The notes below the pieces were generated by a model. It saw nothing but the letters and a program-made list of their open reading frames with translations, made no database searches and was not told the DNA's origin. The position numbers and the translations under genes are program-made. Below, piece by piece: positions 8,625 to 16,443 of a stretch of DNA of 64,000 nucleotides. The DNA lies in the NCBI GenBank assembly GCA_002412885.1, contig DHVX01000061.1:128638-192637 (forward strand), in the 5' to 3' direction. Numbering within the stretch: the first letter of the stretch is position 1; each line of letters opens with the position of its first letter. The DNA comes from Bacteroidales bacterium UBA5197 (lineage in GTDB: Bacteria; Bacteroidota; Bacteroidia; Bacteroidales; Lentimicrobiaceae).

Positions 8625-8701
8625 CGGGATGTAGCGCAGCCTGGTAGCGTGCTTCGTTCGGGACGAAGAGGTCGCAAGTTCGAATCTTGTCATCCCGACC
8701 A
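8625..8701 (+). tRNA. tRNA-Pro (anticodon CGG)
   Basis: Complete cloverleaf of 77 nt including an encoded CCA. The acceptor CGGGATG pairs with CATCCCG. The anticodon stem CTTCG/CGAAG encloses TTCGGGA. The T arm contains GTTCGAATC. The discriminator A at 8698 is followed by CCA, unlike the other two tRNAs here. Confidence 0.95.
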
Positions 8702-8710
8702 TAAAATTAT

Positions 8711-8745
8711 AAAGCCTGCTTGTTATTACCTTGCAGGCTTTTTTT
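8711..8745 (+). terminator. rho-independent terminator after tRNA-Pro
   Basis: AAGCCTGC (8712-8719) pairs with GCAGGCTT (8733-8740), then a T-tract. It separates tRNA-Pro from tRNA-Thr, so the latter may have its own promoter. Confidence 0.8.
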
Positions 8746-8800
8746 GCCACTTTAGTTCGCTTTGGTGGATTGAAAGAGCAGATATTAAAAAATTTTAAAA

Positions 8801-8873
8801 GCCACTTTAGCTCAGTCGGTAGAGCAGCGCATTCGTAATGCGCGGGTCGGGGGTTCGAGTCCCCTGAGTGGCT
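8801..8873 (+). tRNA. tRNA-Thr (anticodon CGT)
   Basis: 73-nt cloverleaf. The acceptor GCCACTT pairs with GAGTGGC (one G-U). The D arm is GCTCAGTCGGTAGAGC. The anticodon stem GCGCA/TGCGC encloses TTCGTAA. The T arm is GGGGG-TTCGAGT-CCCCT. The discriminator is T and CCA is not encoded. Confidence 0.95.
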
Positions 8874-8880
8874 CAAGAAA

Positions 8881-8906
8881 AAGCCGGGCAATTCCCGGCT
8901 TTTTTG
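8881..8906. terminator. terminator between tRNA-Thr and terC
   Basis: AAGCCGGG (8881-8888) and CCCGGCTT (8894-8901) form a perfect 8-bp stem with a 5-nt loop, followed by T6. The A-run on the left gives U residues on the other strand too, so it can serve both tRNA-Thr and the convergent terC gene ending at 8918. Confidence 0.8.
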
Positions 8907-8917
8907 TTTTTATAGCC

Positions 8918-9973
8918 TTATGCAGCCCGCTTCTCAGGAAATACAAGCGATGCTACAATGCTGATAGTCAATATTCCAACGATAATATATAAGGAATGGG
9001 CAGTTGTAAAACCCATTTCTTTCAGCCAGGAGTGCGCCAGCATCTTAACTCCGATAAATACCAAAAGTACAGCCAATCCGGTTTTCAGATAACGGAAAAT
9101 ATCGATTATATTTACCACCATAAAGAAAAGCGCCCTTAGTCCAAGAATGGCAAAAACGTTAGAGAAAAATACAATATACGGATCTTTGGTTACCGCGAAA
9201 ATAGCAGGGATAGAATCCACTGCAAAAATCAGATCGGTAAATTCAATCACCATCAGTACAATGAATAATGGTGTGATAAATAGCTTCCCTTTATTGCGAA
9301 CAAAAAAATGATGCCGGACAAAAGTCGGGTAAACCGGCAGATACTTTGAAGCAAACTTTACAACAGGGTGGTTCGCTGCATCAATTTTCTCCTGCTTGTT
9401 GCGGGTGATAAACATTTTGATTCCTGTGAAAATCAACAGCCCTCCAAAAAGGTAAAGCACCCATTCAAATTGCTGTATAATTGCTGATGCTGAAAATATA
9501 AAAACAAACCTGAATATTATGGCTGCAAGAATGCCATAAAAAAGCACCCGTCGGTAATAGCGCGATTCTACCCCAAACGCGAAGAACACCATGACCATGA
9601 CAAAAATATTATCGACCGAAAGTGCTTTTTCAATCAGATATCCGGTCAAAAACTCAAGCGCAAGGTTATTCTTGTAAACCCTTAATGCTGCTTCGTAATC
9701 CAATCCGTTGATTTTCACCGGATGGCTGAATTTATCAATCAGCGCCTGAATATCAGCCACACTGCCCCGAGAGCCCATATGAATCCATTCGCCGTGTGTC
9801 AGAATCAACAAGTAAAATCCGAGCGAAAATCCAATCCAGAGAAATGTCCAGAATAAGGCTTCTCTTAAAGGTATAATATGATTCCGGCGGTCAAAAACGC
9901 CCAGATCCAATAAAAGTACTCCGGTAATCACTGTAATAAAAACAGTAAAGAACGATAGTTCGGCGGGATTCAT
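8918..9973 (-). CDS. TerC/Alx-family integral membrane protein
   Basis: 351 residues from the ATG at 9973; the longer frame to 9997 adds an unlikely MQTFITLK and would overlap a -7-like box. There are about nine hydrophobic segments. The family signature acidic helices are present: EKALSVDNIFVMVMVFF and the repeat EFTDLIFAVDSIPAIFAVTKD, which in this family coordinate metal ions. Members (Alx, TerC, MeeY) export manganese or are linked to tellurite resistance. I see no yybP-ykoY riboswitch upstream, unlike some enterobacterial alx genes. The exact substrate here is not established. Confidence 0.9.
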   Translation of the reverse strand: MNPAELSFFTVFITVITGVLLLDLGVFDRRNHIIPLREALFWTFLWIGFSLGFYLLILTHGEWIHMGSRGSVADIQALIDKFSHPVKINGLDYEAALRVYKNNLALEFLTGYLIEKALSVDNIFVMVMVFFAFGVESRYYRRVLFYGILAAIIFRFVFIFSASAIIQQFEWVLYLFGGLLIFTGIKMFITRNKQEKIDAANHPVVKFASKYLPVYPTFVRHHFFVRNKGKLFITPLFIVLMVIEFTDLIFAVDSIPAIFAVTKDPYIVFFSNVFAILGLRALFFMVVNIIDIFRYLKTGLAVLLVFIGVKMLAHSWLKEMGFTTAHSLYIIVGILTISIVASLVFPEKRAA

Positions 9974-9994
9974 TTTCAGGGTTATAAAGGTTTG

Positions 9995-10002
9995 CAAAAT
10001 TA
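9995..10002 (-). promoter_or_regulatory. putative -7 box for terC
   Basis: The minus strand reads TAATTTTG, ending 21 bases before the chosen ATG at 9973. It supports that start over the one at 9997, which would lie inside the promoter. Confidence 0.35.
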
Positions 10003-10095
10003 GCTTTAATACAAATCATTATCAGCATATTATTTATAATCAATTCACATAATTGAATTGAAAAAAGAAAATTCATCAGACTGGAAAAAACTTTC

Positions 10096-10103
10096 TAATT
10101 TTG
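10096..10103 (+). promoter_or_regulatory. putative -7 box for glutamine synthetase
   Basis: TAATTTTG fits the consensus and would give a leader of roughly 80 nt before the ATG at 10193. No -33 match was found at 19-base spacing. Confidence 0.3.
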
Positions 10104-10192
10104 AACACTTTTCTTTCGGTATCTATCTGAAAAACAAAAACCACCCTTGTTGCAACTGCATCAGGAATCACTCATAAAAACCTAATAATACC

Positions 10193-11695
10193 ATGTCAAG
10201 TTTCACTGAATTAAACCCGAATTCGCTGGTTCAATACCTGAACAAGCCTGCTGAAGAATTTACAAAAGCTGATCTTGTAAAATATGTTGAAGACCACAAC
10301 ATCGAAATGATCAATTTCAGGTACACCGGAGGAGATGGCAGATTAAAAGCATTAAACTTTGTTATCAACTCACGCGATCACCTGAATAGCATTCTTACTA
10401 CAGGCGAGCGTATAGATGGTTCAAGTCTTTTTCCCTTTATTGAAACAGGTTCCAGCGACCTCTATGTTGTTCCCCGTTACCGCACAGCTTTTGAAAATCC
10501 TTTTTCAGAAGTCCCTGCACTGGACATTCTTTGTTCATACTACAACAAAGATGGAGAACCATTGGAAAGTTCGCCGGAGTACATTCTGCGCAAAGCACAT
10601 AAAGCATTAAAAGAGCACACCGGACTAACATTTCATGTAATGGGTGAGCTTGAATATTACATAATCAGTGATGAAGAAGATATTTTCAGGGCAGTTGATC
10701 AGAAAGGCTACCATGAATCATTCCCTTTCGCAAAATGGGAATTTCTCCGCATCGAGGCAATGGCGGCAATGGCAAAAGCTGGTTGCCTGATAAAATACGG
10801 TCACTCTGAAGTCGGTAATTTTTCGCAGGAAGGCAAACTCTACGAGCAAAATGAAATTGAGTTTATGCCCACCAATCTGGAAGAAGCGGCCGATCAGCTG
10901 GTGATTGCCAAATGGATTCTCAGATCACTGGCCTATAAATATGGAGTAACTGTAACATTTTCCCCGAAAATTACTGTTGGTAAAGCCGGCAGTGGTTTGC
11001 ATGTTCATACCAAACTGGTAAAAGATGGCAAGAATCAAATGGTTGAAAACGGAAAACTCAGCGATACAGCCAAAAGAGCAATAGCCGGTTATCTTGATCT
11101 GGCTCCATCTCTCACTGCTTTCGGAAATACCAATCCAACTTCATACTTCAGACTGGTTCCGCATCAGGAAGCACCTACCAACATTTGCTGGGGCGACCGC
11201 AACCGAAGTGTGCTGGTGAGGGTTCCTCTGGGTTGGACAAAAGGCAATTCCATGATTTATCATGCGAATCCAATCGAAAAATCAAATGGCGAAGATCTTA
11301 CCCAGTTGCAGACGGTTGAATTCCGTTGCCCTGATGGCTCTGCTGACATATACCTGCTTCTTGCCGGACTAACTGTAGCAGCGCGTCATGGCCTTGAAAT
11401 GGAAAATGCGCTTGAAGTTGCCAAACAAACCTACGTGGACGTAAATATTTTTGATGATAAGCACAAAGAACGCTTGTCTCAGTTAAATAAATTACCGGTA
11501 TCCTGTTGGGAATCAGCAAATATGCTTGAGCAGCAAGCTGATATTTATCTTAAATATGATGTTTTCTCAAAAGGAGTAATTGACGGAATTGCCCAAAAAT
11601 TGAGAAACTACAAGGATGAACATCTCAGGGATGACATTCATTGCAAAAAAGAAAAAATCATGAATCTGGTGGAACAATATTTCCATTGCGGATAA
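10193..11695 (+). CDS. glnA: glutamine synthetase (GSI-like)
   Basis: Converts glutamate, ATP and ammonium to glutamine in the cytoplasm. 500 residues: an N-terminal beta-grasp domain (about 20-120), then the catalytic barrel with metal-binding Glu motifs GELEYYI and NEIEFMP, the glutamate-site GSGLHVH, SYFRLVPHQEAPTNICWG and the late EFRCPDGSADIYLLLAG. The last is diverged from the usual R-x-x-DPSANPYL form of enterobacterial GSI, as in other Bacteroidota enzymes of about 500 residues. It is shorter than the roughly 730-residue GSIII also common in this phylum. The motif NLYKLT carrying the GlnE adenylylation tyrosine is not evident. It appears monocistronic, with a terminator at 11728. Confidence 0.92.
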   Translation: MSSFTELNPNSLVQYLNKPAEEFTKADLVKYVEDHNIEMINFRYTGGDGRLKALNFVINSRDHLNSILTTGERIDGSSLFPFIETGSSDLYVVPRYRTAFENPFSEVPALDILCSYYNKDGEPLESSPEYILRKAHKALKEHTGLTFHVMGELEYYIISDEEDIFRAVDQKGYHESFPFAKWEFLRIEAMAAMAKAGCLIKYGHSEVGNFSQEGKLYEQNEIEFMPTNLEEAADQLVIAKWILRSLAYKYGVTVTFSPKITVGKAGSGLHVHTKLVKDGKNQMVENGKLSDTAKRAIAGYLDLAPSLTAFGNTNPTSYFRLVPHQEAPTNICWGDRNRSVLVRVPLGWTKGNSMIYHANPIEKSNGEDLTQLQTVEFRCPDGSADIYLLLAGLTVAARHGLEMENALEVAKQTYVDVNIFDDKHKERLSQLNKLPVSCWESANMLEQQADIYLKYDVFSKGVIDGIAQKLRNYKDEHLRDDIHCKKEKIMNLVEQYFHCG

Positions 11696-11727
11696 TAATT
11701 CGGATTTTTCAGATGTATTTGGTTAAG

Positions 11728-11758
11728 CCCTTCAGATTTTAGGTTCTGAAGGGTTTTT
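11728..11758. terminator. terminator shared by glnA and the convergent membrane gene
   Basis: CCCTTCAGA (11728-11736) pairs with TCTGAAGGG (11745-11753) followed by T5. The left arm overlaps the stop region of the leftward gene ending at 11732, so the last codons of that gene are part of the hairpin. Confidence 0.8.
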
Positions 11759-12850
11759 CTTTGTTTTTCTGAAACTGATCAGTTTACGACCAAGATAAAC
11801 CCGCCTTAACCAAAGAGGAAGAACAATGGCTCCTATAATCAGATAAGGATAATAACTCACTACTCTCCAGGTCAGTGCCACAAGGGTAGTGAGATCGCCT
11901 GCAGGCCCGGCAATAAATTCGCGAAGAAATATCGGGAAAAAATATTCGGCAATACCACTGCCGCCAGGTGTGGGACTTATAAGCATAATTACCCACATCA
12001 TAAGCTGACGAGCGTAAATGAGCATATTATCAGCAAGATTTACCGGTCCGATAAAAGCCATAATCAAAAAATTCACTACCCAAAATCTTGCAGTCCATGA
12101 AAACACGGTTGAACCAAATGCTCTTGCCCAAAATCCAGCCGACTTACCACGGAGCTCAGCAGAAGTAAGAATAACCTGATCACCTGTAATGTTAGCTCCT
12201 TCGCGAAATTTGCGCAAAGGCTTCAGCGAGGTAATCTTTACCAGCAACCATTTAAATCCCCCTGGATTAATGAAAATACCATAGGCTATTATAAGCGTAA
12301 GCATAACTATAACTGAATAACCTATAAAAAAAACATTCATGGTACTGAAAGTGCTTCCGGCAATCAGGATCTCAGGACCTGCCACCGAAGCACGGCCATA
12401 TCCGGCAACCAGAAAAATCAACGGAACCATAGCAATATAAAACAATTCATCAAGCATGGCAGTCACCACAACAATTGCTGTGGATCGGCCAATACCAAGT
12501 TTCTCTTTGGTAAGTATAAAAATAGCAATGGCTGATCCACCTACCACCGAAGGTGTAACACTTGAAGCAAACTCCCAAAGCATTATTACGTCGAAGGATC
12601 TTCTCCAACTGAATTCTTTACCGGTAAGTAATCTGATGCGGTACATGTAAGCCACATCACGCACTACCATCATCAAAAAAGCAAGAAAAAAATAAAGTAC
12701 TGAATACCACCTCCAATTGATGGTAGCAAGGTCGCTTCTGGTAAGATCGCTGATGATCATATAAATAATCACTGCCACCCCCAGAATTACAGGAATAATT
12801 ATCCTCCTGAAAGCAAATATATTGAGAATTTTTCTTTGTTGACTGGACAT
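11732..12850 (-). CDS. flippase-like/lysylphosphatidylglycerol synthase transmembrane (UPF0104) protein
   Basis: 372 residues from the ATG at 12850 (MSSQQRK); a longer frame to 12889 is possible but less likely. About eight to nine transmembrane helices. It resembles the UPF0104/MprF flippase-domain family: an EFASSVTPSVVGGSAIAIFIL motif, DELFYIAMVPL, and LMMWVIMLISPTPGGSGIAEYFF near the end. Family members move or help synthesise lipids at the membrane, but this one lacks the cytosolic aminoacyl-transferase domain of full MprF, so lipid aminoacylation should not be assumed. It is monocistronic and convergent with glnA. Confidence 0.82.
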   Translation of the reverse strand: MSSQQRKILNIFAFRRIIIPVILGVAVIIYMIISDLTRSDLATINWRWYSVLYFFLAFLMMVVRDVAYMYRIRLLTGKEFSWRRSFDVIMLWEFASSVTPSVVGGSAIAIFILTKEKLGIGRSTAIVVVTAMLDELFYIAMVPLIFLVAGYGRASVAGPEILIAGSTFSTMNVFFIGYSVIVMLTLIIAYGIFINPGGFKWLLVKITSLKPLRKFREGANITGDQVILTSAELRGKSAGFWARAFGSTVFSWTARFWVVNFLIMAFIGPVNLADNMLIYARQLMMWVIMLISPTPGGSGIAEYFFPIFLREFIAGPAGDLTTLVALTWRVVSYYPYLIIGAIVLPLWLRRVYLGRKLISFRKTKKNPSEPKI

Positions 12851-13098
12851 TCTTGATGGTAATAAAGTTACGAAATTAACAAAAAACAAGGATAATGTAC
12901 GCTACACATCCAAAAATTAATCCAACCCACTGAAATATTTGGATAATCTCACTTTAATAAAAGCACACAAACAATGCCGTTATGGCATAGACCCCAACAA
13001 ATAACCTGCCCTTTTGTCATACTTCTTGATGATTTAAGCAGATGGAATAAAACTTGAAGCGCAATAATCAACAAACCAAAACAAAATAAACCAAAAAT

Positions 13099-13105
13099 AA
13101 GGAGG
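13099..13105 (+). promoter_or_regulatory. strong Shine-Dalgarno of the hsp20 gene
   Basis: AAGGAGG with 8 bases to the ATG at 13114 is a near-perfect anti-16S match. Almost all other genes in this window lack such a site, as usual in Bacteroidota, so it fixes the start and suggests high translation. Confidence 0.75.
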
Positions 13106-13113
13106 ACCTTAAA

Positions 13114-13521
13114 ATGACAATGATCCGCTTTCACAATCACCCGGCCATGGGCAATGTTATGGAAAATTTCTTCAACAATCCAACCCGTCCGAGCCACGCT
13201 ACAGTTACACCGGCCAATATCTTCGAAAATGAAAATGCTTTTGTAATAGAACTGGCGGTTCCCGGCTACAGTAAAGAAAATTTCAGCATTACCCTTGATC
13301 AGCAAATCCTGAAAATCTCCGCCGACGCAAAACAACATCAGATTGATGATGAAAAATTTCTGCGCAAAGAATTTGGATTAAACGGGATAAACAGGAGCTT
13401 TGTTTTGCCAAAAACTGTTGACACCGATAATATCTCCGCTGATTTCAGCAATGGAATTCTGAGCATCAGGCTGCCTTTGCTTAAAGATGCCAACATCAAA
13501 AAAGAGATCGCAATTTCATAA
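13114..13521 (+). CDS. small heat-shock protein, Hsp20/alpha-crystallin family
   Basis: ATP-independent holdase chaperone in the cytoplasm. 135 residues. The alpha-crystallin domain runs about 33-130: TPANIFENENAFVIELAVPGYSKENFSI, then ILKISADAK and FRKEF-type strand (KFLRKEFGLNGINRSFVLP), and the terminal FSNGILSIRLPL. A C-terminal IxI-like element appears in KKEIAIS. The start is set by the strong Shine-Dalgarno. A terminator follows at 13542. I cannot identify a heat-shock promoter in the 264 bp upstream. Confidence 0.93.
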   Translation: MTMIRFHNHPAMGNVMENFFNNPTRPSHATVTPANIFENENAFVIELAVPGYSKENFSITLDQQILKISADAKQHQIDDEKFLRKEFGLNGINRSFVLPKTVDTDNISADFSNGILSIRLPLLKDANIKKEIAIS

Positions 13522-13541
13522 TCCGATCAATCTTTATTGTT

Positions 13542-13576
13542 ATGCCGTAAGCTGCAATGCTTGCGGCATTTTTTTA
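13542..13576 (+). terminator. rho-independent terminator of hsp20
   Basis: ATGCCGTAAGC (13542-13552) pairs with GCTTGCGGCAT (13559-13569) with one mismatch, then T7. It lies 20 bases after the hsp20 stop. Confidence 0.85.
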
Positions 13577-13641
13577 TTCATCCTGTTGCCAGACCATCGG
13601 TGCAAATAATTACGACCTTTGCCACCCGGAAATTAAAAACT

Positions 13642-14562
13642 ATGATCTCAACAACGGGTCGTGCACATGCTGCGCTTCTCTTTTCAGGAATTCTTTTCGG
13701 CGCCAATTACTGGATAGCCAAAGGACTTATGCCTACCTACATGCAGCCTATGCAGATCATTTTCTACAGGGGTCTTATTACCGTGATACTTTTCTACCTG
13801 TTCTCACTTTTCACCGGAAATCAGAAGATTGAAAAGGGCGACATGGCAAAACTCGCCCTTTGCGGATTACTTGGCGTGGCAGTAAATCAGGTGTTTTTCT
13901 TCACAGGATTGAATTACACCAGCCCGGTTGACACTGCCTTGATTCATGCCGGCAGTCCGCTTATGGTTTTGGGATTCTCAGCATGGATAAACAAAGAGAA
14001 AGCAGGATATTTGAAAATTACCGGCATTTTACTGGGTGGCGCCGGAGCGATAATGCTTGTTTTGCAAGGATACAGTGGAACAGCCGGAAGCAACCAGCTG
14101 CTGGGCAATCTGCTCATTTTTATCAACATTCTTGCCTACAGCCTGTATCTTGTGCTCGTTAAACCTTTGATGCAGAAATACAATGCCATAACCGTACTAA
14201 AGTGGGTTTTTGCTTTCGGATTTTTAATGGTTCTGCCATTTTCCATATCCGAAGCCCACACGGTAAATTGGAGCATTTTCACATTGAATGCATGGATATC
14301 AATAGTTTATATTATTGTTGGCACCACCTTTCTTACTTATCTGCTTACCACATTTTCTCTACGTACACTCAGTGCAGGCACAGCAGGTTACTACATTTAT
14401 ATGCAGCCATTTATTGCTTCATTTATTGGAATTATATTTTACGACGAGAAAATTACACTGATTAAAGTATCAGCCGCAATCATCGTTTTTGCCGGAGTAT
14501 TTATGGTGTTGCGGCCCGAAGTTAAAAAAGGTGCCGGAAAGGGGTTAAAAGCCATCCCATAA
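13642..14562 (+). CDS. EamA/DMT-superfamily membrane transporter
   Basis: 306 residues from the ATG at 13642; the open frame extends upstream, but through the hsp20 terminator. Ten predicted transmembrane helices in two five-helix EamA halves, about 5-140 and 150-295, with AALLFSGILFGANYWIAKGLMP at the start and a glycine-rich ILLGGAGAIMLVLQG at the middle. The family exports or imports metabolites such as amino acids; the substrate cannot be read from sequence. The last 41 bp overlap the 3' end of the convergent phospholipase-D-family gene. Confidence 0.88.
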   Translation: MISTTGRAHAALLFSGILFGANYWIAKGLMPTYMQPMQIIFYRGLITVILFYLFSLFTGNQKIEKGDMAKLALCGLLGVAVNQVFFFTGLNYTSPVDTALIHAGSPLMVLGFSAWINKEKAGYLKITGILLGGAGAIMLVLQGYSGTAGSNQLLGNLLIFINILAYSLYLVLVKPLMQKYNAITVLKWVFAFGFLMVLPFSISEAHTVNWSIFTLNAWISIVYIIVGTTFLTYLLTTFSLRTLSAGTAGYYIYMQPFIASFIGIIFYDEKITLIKVSAAIIVFAGVFMVLRPEVKKGAGKGLKAIP

Positions 14563-15598
14563 TTTTTTCAAAAAGCGGACGGGTTCTCCAGGTATCATAG
14601 TTGAATGGAATACTCATATTAATGGTTTGATCGATGTGAGCTCTCAACTGGGCAATAATTTCAGCGTTCCGGCCAAACAGCATAATCTCGTGTTGATATC
14701 TGAAACTTCGGTAATCGAAATTTGCTGATCCGATAGCAAATATCTCATTATCTACCAATACACATTTAGAATGAAGGTTTCCTAAAGTGAAGAAATGAAT
14801 TTTGATATTATTTTTATGATAAAACTCCATGTATTTCCCCCTAAGAAAATCCACTGACCTTACATCTGAGTGTAAAGGCATAATCACATTCACATCAACG
14901 CCACGACGGGCTGCCAGCATCATCAGCTTACGAAGCTTAAAACCGGGAAGAAAGTAGGGCGTTTCTATAAATATTTCGCGCCTGGCCTTACTCAAAATCA
15001 ATTCATACCTTTTTTTAATGATTTGCCTGTAAATTGAGGGCAAATCCTGAACAATTTCAAATTCGCCATTTGTGATTATTTTTTTGTAGGCAAACTTGTT
15101 GAAAATATACTTCCGGTAAATTTTGTATGAGTCGTTGAATGTTTTCTTTAAATCATGGACAACCGGACCTTCTACCCGGACAACAAGTTCGCGCCATTTT
15201 AACGAATACTCAGTAATATTTGAAGATCCCAGATAAGCAACCCTATCGTCAATAATTAAAAGTTTACGATGATTCCGGCGGTGATTTTTAGTAAAGAAAT
15301 CTACAAAAAATTTAATTTTTTTAAAGAATCTGACTTCGCCCCCATTAATTGTAATGACACTAAAAAATGAAGCCGGAACGTCAGTCCCCCAGGAATCGAG
15401 AAGCAATTTCACTTTAACACCTTCTCTGCATTTGGCAACAAGCGCATCTCTTAAGTGCAATCCAACCCCATCATTGCGAAAACGATATACTTCCAGCAAA
15501 ATGCTTTCTCGAGCAGAGGCAATATCAGTGAGCATAACTTCCTGAAAAACCTCAGGGTTACTGTATAATGTGGATTTATGTTGATCGGTGTAGTTCAA
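14522..15598 (-). CDS. phospholipase D / cardiolipin synthase-family protein
   Basis: 358 residues with two HxKx4D catalytic motifs: His110-Lys112-Asp117 (HRKLLIIDDRVAYLGSSN) and His276-Lys278-Asp283 (HSKCVLVDNEIFAIGSANFD). Both are followed by the GS-x-N signature. Such enzymes make cardiolipin from phosphatidylglycerol or hydrolyse phosphodiesters. It lacks the two N-terminal transmembrane helices of classical ClsA and looks more like ClsB-type enzymes, so the substrate is uncertain. Its 3' end overlaps the EamA gene by 41 bp on the opposite strand. It lies downstream of two small unknown genes on its strand (122-bp gap). Confidence 0.87.
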   Translation of the reverse strand: MNYTDQHKSTLYSNPEVFQEVMLTDIASARESILLEVYRFRNDGVGLHLRDALVAKCREGVKVKLLLDSWGTDVPASFFSVITINGGEVRFFKKIKFFVDFFTKNHRRNHRKLLIIDDRVAYLGSSNITEYSLKWRELVVRVEGPVVHDLKKTFNDSYKIYRKYIFNKFAYKKIITNGEFEIVQDLPSIYRQIIKKRYELILSKARREIFIETPYFLPGFKLRKLMMLAARRGVDVNVIMPLHSDVRSVDFLRGKYMEFYHKNNIKIHFFTLGNLHSKCVLVDNEIFAIGSANFDYRSFRYQHEIMLFGRNAEIIAQLRAHIDQTINMSIPFNYDTWRTRPLFEKIMGWLLTPFRHLF

Positions 15599-15720
15599 CT
15601 CTGGCTCCGCTGTAAATAATATGAGTACTATGCAAAAATACCAAATCCCTCAACAAATAAACCAGAGTGGAAATAAAAATGGATTAATCTTTATAAGTGA
15701 CAAATTGTGGAATCAGTGAA

Positions 15721-16047
15721 TCAGATGTCTTGTGGTTTACCCGAATGTTTCCTGAATGAATTGATTGCATCATATATCTCTCTACCAGCCTTTTCCGAAA
15801 ACCCACGACCATTGAAATGGCGCCGCGCAACAGACTCAATCATAATATTTACTCCTGCGAAAGTATTGCTGACTGCAACATTAACAACATTCCGCAAGGG
15901 AATTGACATTGATTTATAAGAAATGGAAAAGAGTCTTTTCTGTCTAAGTGTAATAAATACATCATCAATTTCAATAATATCATGTGAGAGCAACCTGCCC
16001 CCACGCAAAACACTTGATTTAAACCTGACAATGCGATCATGCTCCAT
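15721..16047 (-). CDS. small PH-like single-domain protein, unknown
   Basis: 108 residues with no signal peptide and no membrane helix. The pattern is an alternating beta-strand protein ending in one amphipathic helix (GREIYDAINSFRKH). The strands IIEIDDVFITLRQKRLF, SIPLRNVVNVAVSN and GVNIMIESVARRHF recall compact bacterial PH/GRAM-like domains, but I cannot assign a named family. It starts 11 bp after the stop of the small cysteine protein gene, suggesting cotranscription. Confidence 0.55.
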   Translation of the reverse strand: MEHDRIVRFKSSVLRGGRLLSHDIIEIDDVFITLRQKRLFSISYKSMSIPLRNVVNVAVSNTFAGVNIMIESVARRHFNGRGFSEKAGREIYDAINSFRKHSGKPQDI

Positions 16048-16058
16048 TACAAATATTC

Positions 16059-16298
16059 TTAAATTACAGACTTATTAACATACAGATTGCTCAAATCACT
16101 TCTTCTGTTTTGACATGTTGAGTGTTGCTCATATAATGTATTCAGTTCGGCATCGGTTAAAGATCTGATATATCCAAAAAACTGCTTAGTGGAGAGTTTT
16201 TTCCTCAATTCAATAGTTGGACATGTAGGAACATAATCTCCAAATGGACAATCTTTAAGTGCTCCTAAAATAAATACAATTAAGTAATCTCGCTCCAT
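16059..16298 (-). CDS. small cysteine-containing protein, unknown
   Basis: 79 residues if it starts at MERDYLIVFILGAL (16298); an alternative ATG at 16346 would add 16 residues. The pattern is a hydrophobic N-terminal helix, then CPFGDYVPTCPTIELRKKLS, a segment with aromatic and acidic residues (YIRSLTDAELNTLYEQH), and a third cysteine in STCQ. I have an impression of related short Bacteroidota proteins with the same C-P-x-G ... C-P ... LRK layout but no family name. The three cysteines could bind metal or form a disulfide; that is inference. It is 11 bp upstream of the PH-like gene. Confidence 0.5.
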   Translation of the reverse strand: MERDYLIVFILGALKDCPFGDYVPTCPTIELRKKLSTKQFFGYIRSLTDAELNTLYEQHSTCQNRRSDLSNLYVNKSVI

Positions 16299-16443
16299 TG
16301 AAAAATCAGCATCCGAATTAAACAGTCTAATTTTAATGATTTGCAATAATAAGATATTGCGCAGTCAAAAAGCAAGAAAATGAATAAGCGTATTGATTTA
16401 TTTATTAAACGTATATAAAACTGCCCAAAAGTGTAATTGTTTC

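Noticed and set aside
8604..8891. Leftward open frame of 95 residues across both tRNA genes
   Set aside because: It is the antisense of tRNA-Pro and tRNA-Thr; peptides like GMTRFELATSSSRTK are a well-known artefact of reading tRNA genes backwards.
9998..10192. yybP-ykoY manganese riboswitch before terC
   Set aside because: The upstream sequence lacks the conserved helices and loops of that riboswitch.
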